Shown here one piece after another: positions 16,860 through 26,465 of a stretch of DNA of 64,000 nucleotides. Origin of the DNA: Pseudomonas sp. PH1b (GTDB taxonomy: Bacteria; Pseudomonadota; Gammaproteobacteria; Pseudomonadales; Pseudomonadaceae); NCBI RefSeq assembly GCF_000633395.1, contig NZ_AYMU01000003.1, positions 124,001-188,000 on the forward strand, read 5' to 3'. The notes beneath the pieces are model-generated. The model was given only the letters and a program-made list of their open reading frames with translations. It searched no databases and had not been told where the DNA came from. Made by a program: the position numbers and the translations under genes. How positions within the stretch are numbered: the stretch's first letter is position 1; the number at the start of each line of letters is the position of its first letter.

Positions 16860-16870
16860 CATATATGCAC

Positions 16871-16896
16871 GCCTGGCCAATCAACAATGGCCAGGC
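16871..16896 (-). terminator. Hairpin at the end of the secreted hydrolase gene
   Basis: GCCTGGCCA (16871-16879) and TGGCCAGGC (16888-16896) form a perfect 9-base stem six bases beyond the minus-strand hydrolase stop. The position suggests a transcription terminator. Confidence 0.6.
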
Positions 16897-16902
16897 ATCG
16901 AT

Positions 16903-17913
16903 TTATTGAAGATCGTCAGCCACTTCATTGCGCTGGACCCGAAGTGGATTGAGTAACAGCCGGATAAACTGCGGATCCTTTGCGAGCTTGTAATCCTTGC
17001 CGACAAAGTACTCCTTGGCCGCCGGATCATGCTTGCCGAGATACAAGATCCAGGCCGTGGTAATCCCCGCGAACTCGTTTTCCCTGACACTTCTGACCGG
17101 GCTGAAATGGGTGGCGTTATGAGCCGTGGCGCTCCACCCCGGCACCGTCCTGATCAGCCCGCCCTGCCACAGCCGTGGCCAGGCCCAGGCTGGCACTACC
17201 ACGTCCGCCGCCCCGGTGAGCACCAGGGTCGGGGTTCGCACCGTGGAGCCCAGGCCAATAGGCCCGGGCTCGATCGGCAGCGAGCCAATGTAGTTCAACT
17301 GGGGATCAATGGCCTTCAAGGTCTCCGGGGGCAGGCTCGAGGACAGGATCGAAGCCCCGCCTCCTGCCGAGTGCCCGGCGACTATGGTGCGCGACAGATC
17401 GACCTTGCCAAACAGCGGCGAGGTCGGGTCCTGATTGAGGGTGCTCAACTCCAGCGCCCCCAGTACATGCATGGTCGGCGCGGTATTGATGAAGTCCGAG
17501 GAGATGATCACGACAAACCCGTAGCTGGCCCACAACCGCAGCAAATCGGTGTATTGCCCCTGGTTCGAAAGAATCCCGCCAACGAAGTTGACCACCGGCA
17601 ACTTGTCCAGCTCCTTTATATTCGCCGGATAATAGACGCTGGTTGAAATCGGGTTGGAAAACCCATAGGGAAAGGATTGATTACATTGCAGGCTGTTATC
17701 CAGCAACATGATCCTGGCCAACACCCCGAGCAAACCCCGGCAGTCACTCAGCACCGCATTGGTCGATACTTTATAGGGCCCTGGCGCCTTGGCATATTGA
17801 TCATTGGCCAACCCCAGTGCCGGAACTAATTGTGAAGCAAGTGCCAGATTTGCCCCTGTACACAACAGCCCGGCCAGGCACATCCCTGCAGCCAGTTTGC
17901 GCATTCTCTTCAT
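16903..17913 (-). CDS. Secreted alpha/beta hydrolase (lipase/cutinase-like)
   Basis: The 336-residue product has a signal peptide (about 1-27, LALA). It has the nucleophile elbow GHSAGGG with Ser182, a candidate acid in LTGAADVVVP (Asp237) and a candidate His269 in NATHFSP, a complete predicted serine-hydrolase triad. Cys58 and Cys77 in the mature N-terminal part may form a disulphide. The layout resembles bacterial cutinase/dienelactone-hydrolase-like enzymes. The substrate is unknown. The start at MKRMRKL was chosen because AAGGGAAA precedes it and the signal peptide begins there. The frame extends 60 codons upstream without coding character. It lies beyond the phospholipase gene, so a role in extracellular ester hydrolysis is plausible. 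Confidence 0.83.
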   Translation of the reverse strand: MKRMRKLAAGMCLAGLLCTGANLALASQLVPALGLANDQYAKAPGPYKVSTNAVLSDCRGLLGVLARIMLLDNSLQCNQSFPYGFSNPISTSVYYPANIKELDKLPVVNFVGGILSNQGQYTDLLRLWASYGFVVIISSDFINTAPTMHVLGALELSTLNQDPTSPLFGKVDLSRTIVAGHSAGGGASILSSSLPPETLKAIDPQLNYIGSLPIEPGPIGLGSTVRTPTLVLTGAADVVVPAWAWPRLWQGGLIRTVPGWSATAHNATHFSPVRSVRENEFAGITTAWILYLGKHDPAAKEYFVGKDYKLAKDPQFIRLLLNPLRVQRNEVADDLQ

Positions 17914-18210
17914 TGATATTTCCCTTATCTGTCTGCTGTCCATGCAAGACCGAATGCTGGTGTCTGGCCGTGCTCTCCTTACTGCAAGACGCTGGGACTC
18001 CAGCGTGGATTCATCCCCCTGCAACACCGCTGAAACATTAGCTCGGCTAGTTGCAAGAAAGACTTGCGCGACCCTAGAACAGGACAAATTCAACGGTCAA
18101 TGACTATTTCGGATACAGGCGGTTTCGGCTGTTTTTCAGCCGCGACACACCGCCACCCGCGTGGCCTGCGCCTGAACGGCATCGAGCACAGGCATTCGCC
18201 AGGCCCTGCT

Positions 18211-19134
18211 CTAGTTCAATCCACCAAAACGCCGGTAGTAGCTCTCGCCCACATCCGGCAACGGGCCATCGGCGTTTTCCAGGGCAGTGCCCAGCCACTC
18301 TTCGGCCCTGGCCTGGATCAGGCGGTAGATATTGCGGCACAACTGGCGCGCCGCCCGCCCTTCCCAATCCCCGGGCAGCAGTTCGTCCGGCAACTGCGGA
18401 TCGCGCAGGAGCAGCTTGCGGTATTCATGGATCAGCAGCAGGCGGGCCAGAAAGCAGTCCGCCGGCTGTAGGTGCTCCTGCTCACGCAAGGCCTGCCAGA
18501 GCGGACGGAACAGCTGGATGAACTCACTGTAGTGAGCCGCCAGCTCATCGATGTTCCAGCTCTCGCGCACTTGCAGGCGCAGGGCCCTGGAGCCCAGCAC
18601 GTCCTGGGGGGTGGTCTCGAAGACAATGGTGTCCTCCAGGACCCCGAGTTCACTCAGGGTGGCGTTGATCTCGGCGCGGTCGCTGCGCGGGCACGCCAGC
18701 AGTACCGGCGACATCGCGCCAAACCCCTGCCATTCCAGCTCTTCACGCACCTGCTTGCGCAGTTCCGGATTCAGCTGCGAAAGCATCACCAGGCACCAGG
18801 CGCCGTCCCAGGCCGGCACACCGGCGCTGTACACCCGCTTGAAGGCTTTGTCGAAACGTCGGCGACCGGTCAGGGTCAGGCTGTAGTAGCTGCGCCGACC
18901 GACCTTTTCCGCGCTGAGCCAGCCCTCCTTGCTCAGGCGGAAGATCGAGGTACGGATCAGCCGTTCATTGATTCCCATCGGCTCCAGCAGCTGAATCAGG
19001 CTGCCCAGCCAGACTGTGCCGCCGTGGGGCTCGATGGCATCGCCGTACAAGGTGATGATCAGCGAACTGGCGCGGATCGGGGTCTGCTCCTGGAAGCGTT
19101 TGATCAGATGGTTCAGTGGCGCTAGGGACGACAT
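18211..19134 (-). CDS. paaX: Phenylacetyl-CoA-responsive repressor PaaX
   Basis: This 307-residue GntR-like winged-helix repressor of phenylacetate catabolism is released by phenylacetyl-CoA. The N-terminal part has the family segments PIRASSLIITLYGDAIEPHGG, GSLIQLLEPMGINERLIRTS and LSKEGWLSAEKVGRRSYYSLT. The C-terminal effector domain ends in GESYYRRFGGLN. The start at MSSLAPLNHLI matches other PaaX proteins. The frame runs 34 codons further upstream without a ribosome site. It lies 64 bp downstream of paaY on the same strand, the reverse of the enterobacterial paaXY order. Both units to its right carry a shared operator-like element. Confidence 0.94.
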   Translation of the reverse strand: MSSLAPLNHLIKRFQEQTPIRASSLIITLYGDAIEPHGGTVWLGSLIQLLEPMGINERLIRTSIFRLSKEGWLSAEKVGRRSYYSLTLTGRRRFDKAFKRVYSAGVPAWDGAWCLVMLSQLNPELRKQVREELEWQGFGAMSPVLLACPRSDRAEINATLSELGVLEDTIVFETTPQDVLGSRALRLQVRESWNIDELAAHYSEFIQLFRPLWQALREQEHLQPADCFLARLLLIHEYRKLLLRDPQLPDELLPGDWEGRAARQLCRNIYRLIQARAEEWLGTALENADGPLPDVGESYYRRFGGLN

Positions 19135-19198
19135 GGACGTACCAGGAAAAAAGGAAGGAATATAGCCGGTTTCGGGCGGTTGCTGCGGCTTGGCGGAC

Positions 19199-19792
19199 TC
19201 ATTGCCGTGTCCGGTGATGCAGGCTGTGCCCGGCAATTCGCGGCCGGTCGGCCTCCACCTGGGACAAGGGCTCGCAGGCTTGCATCTGCTCCAGGCAGCG
19301 CCGGGTCAGATGCTGGTACTCGCGGGTACCGGCCTGCTTCCAGGCCACTTCCTCGTCGCTCAGCGCACGGCTGACCCGGGCCGGCGTGCCCATGACCAGC
19401 GATTGCGGCGCACAGTGGAAGCCGGCCTTGACAAAGGCGGCCGCGGAAACGAAGGAGCGGGCGGCAATATGCGCGTTATCCATCACCACTGCGTTCATGC
19501 CCACCAGGGCGTCGGCGCCGATCCGGCAGCCATGCAGTACCGCGCCATGCCCGATATGGCCGTTGCGCTCGACCACCGTGTCGCTGTCGGGAAAGCCATG
19601 CATCACACAGGTGTCCTGCAGGTTCGCCCCCTCCTCGAGGATGATCCGCCCGAAATCCCCCCGCAGGCTCGCCAGGGGGCCGACATAACAATGGGCGCCG
19701 ACTATCACATCGCCAATCAGTACCGCCGAAGGATGTACGTAGGCGCTAGGATCGACCACCGGGGTCAGGCCGTCGAGGCTGTAGCAGGTCAT
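19199..19792 (-). CDS. paaY: Phenylacetate-pathway hexapeptide thioesterase PaaY
   Basis: The 197-residue protein has left-handed beta-helix hexapeptide repeats ([54 protein letters not shown]). Conserved His residues resemble those of gamma-carbonic anhydrases. In characterised paa systems PaaY hydrolyses dead-end CoA thioesters such as 2-hydroxycyclohepta-1,4,6-triene-1-formyl-CoA, relieving CoA depletion. AAGGAAA lies five to six bases before ATG 19792. It is the first gene of a paaYX unit divergent from paaF, so repressor and housekeeping thioesterase share the same intergenic control region. Confidence 0.92.
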   Translation of the reverse strand: MTCYSLDGLTPVVDPSAYVHPSAVLIGDVIVGAHCYVGPLASLRGDFGRIILEEGANLQDTCVMHGFPDSDTVVERNGHIGHGAVLHGCRIGADALVGMNAVVMDNAHIAARSFVSAAAFVKAGFHCAPQSLVMGTPARVSRALSDEEVAWKQAGTREYQHLTRRCLEQMQACEPLSQVEADRPRIAGHSLHHRTRQ

Positions 19793-20052
19793 AAGGGTTT
19801 CCTTGAAGGCAAGGCATGGGAACTGGGCAATCCACTCGCCAATGCCGAACATTTTGTATCAGAATTTTCTGCAAGTACAAGCCGGGCGATAAATCCCGGG
19901 CGGCCCGTCTGCAACACCCGAGCAGCCCGCAAGCTGGCTGTCCCACGAGCTTTTGGCCGCTGAACCTGTTGGTTGGCCTCGGGGCATGCCCAGCCTCAGT
20001 CTTGTAGCACCGACGATCGATTAGGACACATTAAATATCATTCGCTATTGTT

Positions 20053-20074
20053 TTTGTGTATCGCATTGGCGATA
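20053..20074. promoter_or_regulatory. Candidate PaaX operator upstream of paaF
   Basis: TTTGTGTATCGCAT (20053-20066) recurs almost exactly upstream of paaA (26475-26488). Here it overlaps a perfect dyad, TATCGC-ATTG-GCGATA (20059-20074). It lies in the 360-bp paaY/paaF divergent spacer, about 80 bp before paaF. It resembles the described PaaX consensus core (TGATTCG-type). Binding is inferred. Confidence 0.5.
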
Positions 20075-20152
20075 TACTCGGCGAAAACCGGCTCCCGAGC
20101 CGATCCAATAATCGAGCCGGCTAACGGCCGCGCCACCCCGAGGACATCCACC

Positions 20153-20926
20153 ATGCCTCAATACCTTGCTGTCGAACCCCTGACCGGGGGTGTCCGCCTG
20201 ATCACCCTGCAGCGCCCGCAAGCCCACAATGCCCTGACCACGGCCCTGCTCGCCGAACTGGCTGCTGCCCTGGGCGAGGCGCAACAGGATCCCCATACCC
20301 GAGCCGTGGTCCTGACCGGCCATCGCCAGGCCTTCGCCGCCGGCGCCGACCTCAAGGAGATGGCCGAGCTTGACCTGGTGGGCATCCTCAACGATCCGCG
20401 CCAGGCCAGCTGGCAGCAGATCCGCGGGTTCAGCAAGCCGTTGCTGGCCGCGGTCAATGGCTACGCCCTCGGCGGCGGCTGCGAACTGGCGATGCACGCT
20501 GACATCATCATCGCCGGCAGCGATGCACGCTTCGGCCAGCCGGAAATCAACCTCGGGATCATCCCCGGCGCCGGAGGCACCCAGCGTTTGCCGCGCACCC
20601 TGGGCAAGTCCCTGGCGATGCAGATGGTGCTCACCGGCGTCGCCATCGATGCCCAGCACGCCTTGCGGGCGGGTCTGGTGAGCGAGGTGGTCGAGGCCGA
20701 TCAAGTGGTCGAGCGCGCCGTCGAACTGGCCCGGCTGATCGCCAGCAAGGCCCCGCTGGCCGTCCGCCTGGCCAAGGAGGCGCTGCTCAAGGCCATGGAC
20801 ACCGACCTGGCCAGCGGCCTGGCCTTCGAACGCCACGCCTTCACCGTCCTGGCCGGCACCCGGGACCGCCAGGAAGGCATTGCCGCTTTTTCGGAAAAAC
20901 GTCCGGCCGAGTTCACCGGTCGCTGA
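20153..20926 (+). CDS. paaF: 2,3-dehydroadipyl-CoA hydratase
   Basis: This 257-residue crotonase-family enzyme hydrates 2,3-dehydroadipyl-CoA to 3-hydroxyadipyl-CoA in the lower phenylacetate pathway. The oxyanion-hole segment AFAAGADLKEM and the catalytic segment PEINLGIIPGAGGTQRLPR are intact, with both Glu residues of a true hydratase positioned as in enoyl-CoA hydratases. GAGGA precedes the ATG. It is the first gene of paaFGHIJK. The candidate PaaX operator lies upstream. Older Pseudomonas literature uses different letters for these genes. Confidence 0.93.
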   Translation: MPQYLAVEPLTGGVRLITLQRPQAHNALTTALLAELAAALGEAQQDPHTRAVVLTGHRQAFAAGADLKEMAELDLVGILNDPRQASWQQIRGFSKPLLAAVNGYALGGGCELAMHADIIIAGSDARFGQPEINLGIIPGAGGTQRLPRTLGKSLAMQMVLTGVAIDAQHALRAGLVSEVVEADQVVERAVELARLIASKAPLAVRLAKEALLKAMDTDLASGLAFERHAFTVLAGTRDRQEGIAAFSEKRPAEFTGR

Positions 20927-20979
20927 GACGGCGCCCAGCGCCGCCGATTACCCACGAGCCAGCACAGAGCGTCCCGACC

Positions 20980-21771
20980 ATGAAATTTGCAACCATCGTG
21001 TTTTCCATCAGTGAGGGCGTTGCCCTCCTCAGCCTCAATCGCCCCGAACAGCTCAACAGCTTCAACCCGCAGATGCATGGCGAGGTCCAGGCGGCCCTCG
21101 CGCAGGTGCGCGACAACCCCGAGGTTCGTGTCCTGCTGCTGACCGGTGAAGGCCGCGCCTTCTGCGCCGGCCAGGACCTGGGGGATCGCCAGGTCGCGTC
21201 CGGCGAGAGCGCACCGGACCTCGGGGAGTCCATCGAACAGTTCTACAACCCGTTGGTGCGTGCGCTGCGCGATCTGCCGTTGCCGGTGATCTGCGCGGTC
21301 AACGGCGTGGCCGCCGGGGCCGGCGCCAACCTGCCCCTGGTCTGCGACCTGGTGCTGGCGGCCCGTTCGGCAAGCTTTATCCAGGCCTTCTGCAAGCTCG
21401 GGCTGATCCCCGATTCGGGCGGTACCTGGCTGCTGCCACGGCTGGTGGGCATGGCGCGGGCCAAAGCCCTGGCCCTGCTGGGCAACCGCCTGAGCGCCGA
21501 GCAGGCCGAGCAGTGGGGGCTGATCTACCAATGCGTGGACGACGACCAATTGCGCGACCAGGCCCTGACCCTGGCCCGCCACCTGGCCAGCCAACCGACC
21601 TACGGCCTGGCCCTGATCAAGCGCAGCCTGAACGCCAGCCTGCACAACAGCTTCGACCAGCAACTGGATCTGGAGCGCGACCTGCAACGCCTGGCCGGAC
21701 GCAGCGAGGATTACCGCGAAGGCGTCAGCGCCTTCATGGCAAAGCGCAGCCCCGTGTTCAAGGGGCGCTGA
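20980..21771 (+). CDS. paaG: 1,2-epoxyphenylacetyl-CoA isomerase
   Basis: The 263-residue crotonase-family enzyme converts ring-1,2-epoxyphenylacetyl-CoA to the oxepin and also acts on beta,gamma-enoyl-CoA intermediates. The CoA/oxyanion segment GRAFCAGQDLGDR and the LGLIPDSGGTWLLPR segment, with Asp in place of a hydratase Glu, separate it from PaaF and fit an isomerase. It lies 53 bp after paaF and two bases before the paaH ATG. The ribosome site is weak, so coupling to upstream translation is likely. Confidence 0.93.
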   Translation: MKFATIVFSISEGVALLSLNRPEQLNSFNPQMHGEVQAALAQVRDNPEVRVLLLTGEGRAFCAGQDLGDRQVASGESAPDLGESIEQFYNPLVRALRDLPLPVICAVNGVAAGAGANLPLVCDLVLAARSASFIQAFCKLGLIPDSGGTWLLPRLVGMARAKALALLGNRLSAEQAEQWGLIYQCVDDDQLRDQALTLARHLASQPTYGLALIKRSLNASLHNSFDQQLDLERDLQRLAGRSEDYREGVSAFMAKRSPVFKGR

Positions 21772-21773
21772 AC

Positions 21774-23291
21774 ATGGCCGCACTGAACACCAGCGCACGC
21801 ATTGCCGTGGTCGGCGCCGGGGCCATGGGTGCCGGGATCGCCCAGGTCGCGGCCCAGGCCGGGCACCCGGTATGGCTGCACGACAACCGCCCCGGGGCCG
21901 CCGCCCGGGCCCGGGACGACATCGACCGCCGCCTGGGCCTGCGGGTGAGCCACGGCAAGCTCGATGAGGGCTCACGCCAAGCCACTCTGTCCCGGCTGCA
22001 TCCCGTCGACCGCCTCGAGGACCTGGCGGACAGCGACCTGGTCATCGAGGCCATCGCTGAACAGCTGCCAGCCAAGCAGGGACTGTTCGCCGAACTGGAA
22101 GCCCTGTGCCGGGCCGACTGCATCTTCGCCAGCAACACCTCGTCGCTGTCGATCACCGCCATCGCCGCCGGACTGCAGCAGCCACGGCGGATGCTCGGCC
22201 TGCACTTCTTCAATCCGGCGCCGGTAATGGCCCTGGTGGAGGTGGTGCTGGGCCTGGCCAGCGATCCCGCCCTGGCCCACTGCCTGCACCAGACAATGGT
22301 CGCCTGGGGCAAGCAACCGGTGCAGGCCCGTTCCACCCCGGGGTTCATCGTCAACCGTGTGGCCCGCCCGTTCTATGGGGAAAGCCTGCGCCTGCTGCAG
22401 GAAGGCGCGGCGGATTGCGCCACCCTGGATGCCTTGCTGCGTGACGCTGGCGGCTTTGCCATGGGGGCCTTCGAACTCACCGACCTGATCGGCCATGACA
22501 TCAACTACGCCGTGACCTGCTCGGTGTTCGACGCCTGTTACGGCGACCGGCGCTTCCAGCCGTCCCTGGTGCAGAAGGAACTGCTGGACGCCGGCCATCT
22601 GGGCCGCAAGAGCGGCCAGGGTTTCTACATCTATGCCGATGGCGCGCAACGCCCCGCCGCCCGTGCCTTGCACAGCCAGGTCGAGGTCGGGCATTGCGTG
22701 GTGGAAGGCAACCTGGCCTGGGCCGAGCCCCTGGTGCAGCGCCTGGAGTCCCAGGGCGTGCGGGTGATCCGGCGCGACGGGCGCGGCTTGCTGCGGGTTG
22801 GGGATGCGGTCCTGGCGCCCAGTGACGGGCGCCTGGCGAGCCAGCGCGCCCGCGCCGATGGTCTGGGCAACCTGGTGCTGCTGGACCTGGCAGCCGACTA
22901 CCGGCAGGCCACGCGCCTGGCCATCAGTTGCAGCCACGACATCCAGCCCCAGGCCCTGGACCAGGCGGTCGCCCTGCTGCAACGGGCCGGACTGCAGCCC
23001 AGCCGGCTCAGCGACACCCCGGCCCTGGTGGTCCTGCGCACCGTGGCCATGCTTGCCAACGAGGCCGCCGATGCCGTGCTGCAGGGCGTCGCATCGGCGG
23101 CGGACATCGATCTGGCCATGCGCTGCGGGGTCAACTACCCCCAGGGACCACTGGCCTGGGCCGAGCAACTGGGCCTTGGGCAATTGCTCAAGGTGCTGGA
23201 AAACCTGCAGGCCGCCTATGGCGAGGAACGCTACCGACCGTCCCTGCTGCTCCGCCGCCGGGTCGCCGAAGGGAGAGGATGGCATGACTGA
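21774..23291 (+). CDS. paaH: 3-hydroxyadipyl-CoA dehydrogenase
   Basis: The 505-residue NAD-dependent dehydrogenase oxidises 3-hydroxyadipyl-CoA to 3-oxoadipyl-CoA. It has an N-terminal Rossmann motif, VVGAGAMGAGIAQVAAQAGH, the catalytic His region LGLHFFNPAPVMALVEVV and the GFIVNRVARPFYGESLRL segment. The protein is longer than minimal 3-hydroxyacyl-CoA dehydrogenases because a second C-terminal helical domain (about residues 400-500, MRCGVNYPQGPLAWAEQLG) is appended, as usual for PaaH. Its last eight bases overlap the start of paaI. Confidence 0.94.
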   Translation: MAALNTSARIAVVGAGAMGAGIAQVAAQAGHPVWLHDNRPGAAARARDDIDRRLGLRVSHGKLDEGSRQATLSRLHPVDRLEDLADSDLVIEAIAEQLPAKQGLFAELEALCRADCIFASNTSSLSITAIAAGLQQPRRMLGLHFFNPAPVMALVEVVLGLASDPALAHCLHQTMVAWGKQPVQARSTPGFIVNRVARPFYGESLRLLQEGAADCATLDALLRDAGGFAMGAFELTDLIGHDINYAVTCSVFDACYGDRRFQPSLVQKELLDAGHLGRKSGQGFYIYADGAQRPAARALHSQVEVGHCVVEGNLAWAEPLVQRLESQGVRVIRRDGRGLLRVGDAVLAPSDGRLASQRARADGLGNLVLLDLAADYRQATRLAISCSHDIQPQALDQAVALLQRAGLQPSRLSDTPALVVLRTVAMLANEAADAVLQGVASAADIDLAMRCGVNYPQGPLAWAEQLGLGQLLKVLENLQAAYGEERYRPSLLLRRRVAEGRGWHD

Positions 23292-23733
23292 ACAAGAACA
23301 GATGGAGCAAGCCCGGCGCTGCGCGCAAAGCCTGTTCCAGCGGGATCGGGCCAGCAACGAATTGGGCATGCGCCTGCTCTCGGTGGCCCCCGGCATGGCA
23401 CGCCTGGGCATGAGCGTCAGGCCCGAGATGCTCCAGGGCCACGGCACCTGCCACGGTGGTTTTATCTTCAGCCTCGCCGATTCGGCATTCGCCGTGGCCT
23501 GCAACAGCTACGACCAGGCCTGCGTGGCCATGGGCTGCAACATCGAATACATCGCCCCGGCGCACCTGGGCGACACCCTGACCGCCGACTGCCATGAACA
23601 GAGCCGGCGGGGCCGCACCGGCCACTATTCGGTGCGCATCGAAAACCAGCAGGGACAGCTGATTGCCCTGTTCCAAGGCAAGTCCTACAAAGTGCGCGGC
23701 CAGGTGCTGACACCGGAGACTCCCCATGAATGA
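23284..23733 (+). CDS. paaI: Hydroxyphenylacetyl-CoA thioesterase
   Basis: This 149-residue hot-dog thioesterase is the proofreading enzyme of the pathway. It frees CoA from ring-hydroxylated or otherwise stalled phenylacetyl-CoA derivatives. The signature GHGTCHGGFIFSLADSAFAVACNS holds the conserved HGG and Asp active-site positions. It starts at ATG 23284, eight bases inside paaH, and its own end overlaps paaJ by eight bases, giving a tightly coupled paaHIJ stretch. Confidence 0.93.
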   Translation: MTEQEQMEQARRCAQSLFQRDRASNELGMRLLSVAPGMARLGMSVRPEMLQGHGTCHGGFIFSLADSAFAVACNSYDQACVAMGCNIEYIAPAHLGDTLTADCHEQSRRGRTGHYSVRIENQQGQLIALFQGKSYKVRGQVLTPETPHE

Positions 23734-24931
23734 TGCATTGATCATCGACGCCGTCCGTACCCCCATCGGCCGCTATGCCGGGGCCCTGAGCTCCATCCGT
23801 ACCGACGACCTGGGGGCGATTCCCCTGCGCGAACTGATGCGTCGCCATCCACAGATCGACTGGAACCAGGTCGACGACGTGATCTACGGCTGTGCCAACC
23901 AGGCCGGTGAAGACAACCGCAACGTCGCGCGCATGTCGGCGCTGCTCGCCGGGCTGCCGGCCAGCGTGCCCGCCAGTACCCTCAATCGCCTGTGCGGCTC
24001 CGGGCTCGATGCCATTGGCAGCGGCGCCCGAGCCATACGCTGTGGCGAGGCCGGCTTGCTGCTGGTGGGCGGCGTGGAATCCATGTCCCGGGCACCGCTG
24101 GTGATGGCCAAGGCCGAGAGCGCCTTTTCCCGCCAGGCCGAGATGTACGACACCACCCTGGGCTGGCGCTTCATCAACCCCTTGATGCAACAGCAGTACG
24201 GCGTCGACTCAATGGCGCAGACCGCAGAGAACGTCGCCGAACAGTTCAACATCGGCCGCGCCGACCAGGACGCCTTCGCCCTGCGCAGCCAGCAACGGGC
24301 GGCCGCGGCCCAGGCCAGCGGGCGCCTGGCCCAGGAGATAGTCCCGGTCAGCATCCCGCAGCGCAAGGGCCCGCCCCTGGTCGTGAGCAGCGACGAACAC
24401 CCCCGCGCGAGCACCAGCCTGGAGCAGTTGCAGAAGCTGCCCACGCCCTTTCGCAGCAACGGCAGCGTCACCGCCGGCAACGCCTCGGGGCTCAACGATG
24501 GGGCCTGCGCCCTGCTCCTGGCCAGCCCGTCCCTAGCCCGGCGCCACGACCTGCGAGCCCGGGGCCGGGTGGTGGCCATGGCCACGGCCGGGGTCGAGCC
24601 ACGAATCATGGGCATCGGCCCGCTGCCAGCCACGCGCAAGGCGCTGGAACTGGCCGGCCTGAGCCTGGATGACATGGACGTCATCGAACTCAACGAAGCC
24701 TTTGCCGCCCAGGGCCTGGCAGTGCTGCGCGAACTGGGCCTGGCGGACGACGACCCCCGGGTCAATCCCAATGGCGGCGCAATTGCCCTTGGCCATCCAC
24801 TGGGCATGAGTGGTGCACGGCTGGTGACCACCGCCCTGCACGAGCTTGAACAGCGCCAGGGCCGCTACGCGCTGTGCACCATGTGCATCGGCGTCGGCCA
24901 AGGCATTGCCCTGATCATCGAGAGGTTGTAA
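23726..24931 (+). CDS. paaJ: 3-oxoadipyl-CoA/3-oxo-5,6-dehydrosuberyl-CoA thiolase
   Basis: This 401-residue acetyl-CoA acyltransferase acts at two steps of the pathway, cleaving 3-oxo-5,6-dehydrosuberyl-CoA and 3-oxoadipyl-CoA. The nucleophilic Cys90 lies in [12 protein letters not shown]. The [20 protein letters not shown] segment holds the catalytic His, and the second catalytic Cys lies in [10 protein letters not shown]. Its length is standard for thiolases. The product, succinyl-CoA plus acetyl-CoA, feeds the TCA cycle. It is followed by paaK after about 105 bp. Confidence 0.95.
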   Translation: MNDALIIDAVRTPIGRYAGALSSIRTDDLGAIPLRELMRRHPQIDWNQVDDVIYGCANQAGEDNRNVARMSALLAGLPASVPASTLNRLCGSGLDAIGSGARAIRCGEAGLLLVGGVESMSRAPLVMAKAESAFSRQAEMYDTTLGWRFINPLMQQQYGVDSMAQTAENVAEQFNIGRADQDAFALRSQQRAAAAQASGRLAQEIVPVSIPQRKGPPLVVSSDEHPRASTSLEQLQKLPTPFRSNGSVTAGNASGLNDGACALLLASPSLARRHDLRARGRVVAMATAGVEPRIMGIGPLPATRKALELAGLSLDDMDVIELNEAFAAQGLAVLRELGLADDDPRVNPNGGAIALGHPLGMSGARLVTTALHELEQRQGRYALCTMCIGVGQGIALIIERL

Positions 24932-25036
24932 GCCAGCCCAGTGAATTTGCCCGAGGCGTCCCCAGGACGTCCCACAGCCTGCACTCAGAACCCACCCGCC
25001 GGTGGGTTGCAAGACAACAACAATTCGAGTGAAGCC

Positions 25037-26356
25037 ATGAACATGCCGATTGCCAGAACCGTGCCCGAAACACTGCTGGACCCGATGGAAACCGCCAGCA
25101 TCGATCACCTGCGCCAGCATCAACTGGAGCGCCTGCGCTGGAGCCTGAACCACGCCTACGACAAGGTCCCGCTGTATCGCCAGCGCTTCGACGCCCAGGG
25201 CGCCCACCCCCAGGACATCAAGCGCCTGGAGGACCTGGCCCAGCTGCCCTTCACCACCAAGTCCGACCTGCGTGACCACTACCCCTACGGCATGTTCGCG
25301 GTGCCGATGCAGGAGGTGGCGCGCCTGCACGCCTCCAGCGGCACCACCGGCAAGCCCACGGTGGTCGGCTATACCCGCAACGACATCGACACCTGGGCCC
25401 AGGTGGTGGCCCGGTCGATTCGCGCGGCCGGGGGCCGGCCCGGGGACAAGGTGCACATTTCCTACGGCTACGGCCTGTTCACCGGCGGCCTGGGCGCGCA
25501 CTACGGTGCCGAGCGCCTGGGCTGCACGGTGATCCCCATGTCCGGTGGCCAGACCGAGAAGCAGGTGCAGCTGATCAAGGATTTTCAGCCGGACATCATC
25601 ATGGTCACGCCGTCCTACATGCTCAACATCGCCGACGAGATCGAGCGCCAGGGCCTCGACCCTCACCAGCTGGCCCTGCGCCTGGGGATCTTCGGCGCCG
25701 AACCCTGGACCGACGAGTTGCGCAGCGCCATCGAGCAGCGCCTGGGCATCAGCGCCCTGGACATCTACGGCCTGTCGGAGATCATCGGCCCCGGGGTGGC
25801 CATGGAGTGCGCAGAAACCCGCGACGGCCCAACCCTCTGGGAAGATCACTTCTACCCCGAGATCATCGACCCGCAGAGTGGCCGGGTGCTGCCGGATGGG
25901 GAAATGGGCGAGCTGGTGCTCACCTCCCTGACCAAGGAAGCCCTGCCGATGATCCGCTACCGCACCCGCGACCTGACCCGCCTGCTTCCGGGTACGGCAC
26001 GGCCCATGCGCCGCATCGACAAGATCACCGGACGCAGCGACGACATGCTGATCATCCGCGGGGTCAATGTGTTCCCCACCCAGGTCGAGGAACAGGTCCT
26101 GAAGATTGCGCAACTGGCGCCCTGCTACGAAATCCACCTGTATCGCCACGGCAACCTCGACAGCGTCGACATCCACGTCGAGCTCAAGAGCGAGCACCAG
26201 CAGTTGAGCGACGAACAGCAGCGCACCCTCTGCGGCGATCTGAGTCGCCACATAAAGACCCATATCGGCATCAGCTCACGTATCGTTTTGCAACCGCTCT
26301 TCAGTATCAAGCGCTCGGAAGGCAAGGCGTGCCGGGTTATCGATAACCGTCGCTAG
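25037..26356 (+). CDS. paaK: Phenylacetate-CoA ligase
   Basis: This 439-residue adenylate-forming enzyme activates phenylacetate to phenylacetyl-CoA with ATP, the first pathway step and the source of the PaaX inducer. Motifs include the phosphate loop [31 protein letters not shown] and the C-terminal hinge [21 protein letters not shown]. The start was taken at ATG 25037. Another ATG two codons on is equally possible, and the ribosome site (GAGTGAAG) is modest. It is the last gene of the first plus-strand unit and is followed by a strong terminator. Confidence 0.95.
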   Translation: MNMPIARTVPETLLDPMETASIDHLRQHQLERLRWSLNHAYDKVPLYRQRFDAQGAHPQDIKRLEDLAQLPFTTKSDLRDHYPYGMFAVPMQEVARLHASSGTTGKPTVVGYTRNDIDTWAQVVARSIRAAGGRPGDKVHISYGYGLFTGGLGAHYGAERLGCTVIPMSGGQTEKQVQLIKDFQPDIIMVTPSYMLNIADEIERQGLDPHQLALRLGIFGAEPWTDELRSAIEQRLGISALDIYGLSEIIGPGVAMECAETRDGPTLWEDHFYPEIIDPQSGRVLPDGEMGELVLTSLTKEALPMIRYRTRDLTRLLPGTARPMRRIDKITGRSDDMLIIRGVNVFPTQVEEQVLKIAQLAPCYEIHLYRHGNLDSVDIHVELKSEHQQLSDEQQRTLCGDLSRHIKTHIGISSRIVLQPLFSIKRSEGKACRVIDNRR

Positions 26357-26375
26357 CTTTCAGACGTAGCGTTGT

Positions 26376-26401
26376 GCCCCGTGCAAACGGGGCTTTTTTT
26401 T
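26376..26401 (+). terminator. Intrinsic terminator after paaK
   Basis: GCCCCGT (26376-26382) pairs with ACGGGGC (26387-26393) around GCAA and is followed by eight T residues (26394-26401). It ends the paaFGHIJK unit about 20 bases after the paaK stop. Confidence 0.9.
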
Positions 26402-26465
26402 GCCTGGTGCACCGGGTTGCCGGGAATCTGATACGAAAAAACAATACGACACCATTTTTTATGTT

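Noticed and set aside
18126..18142. CGGCTG-TTTTT-CAGCCG hairpin near the paaX end
   Set aside because: The T residues are in the loop rather than after the stem, so it is not a convincing terminator. It lies about 70 bp past paaX and could not be tied to a function.
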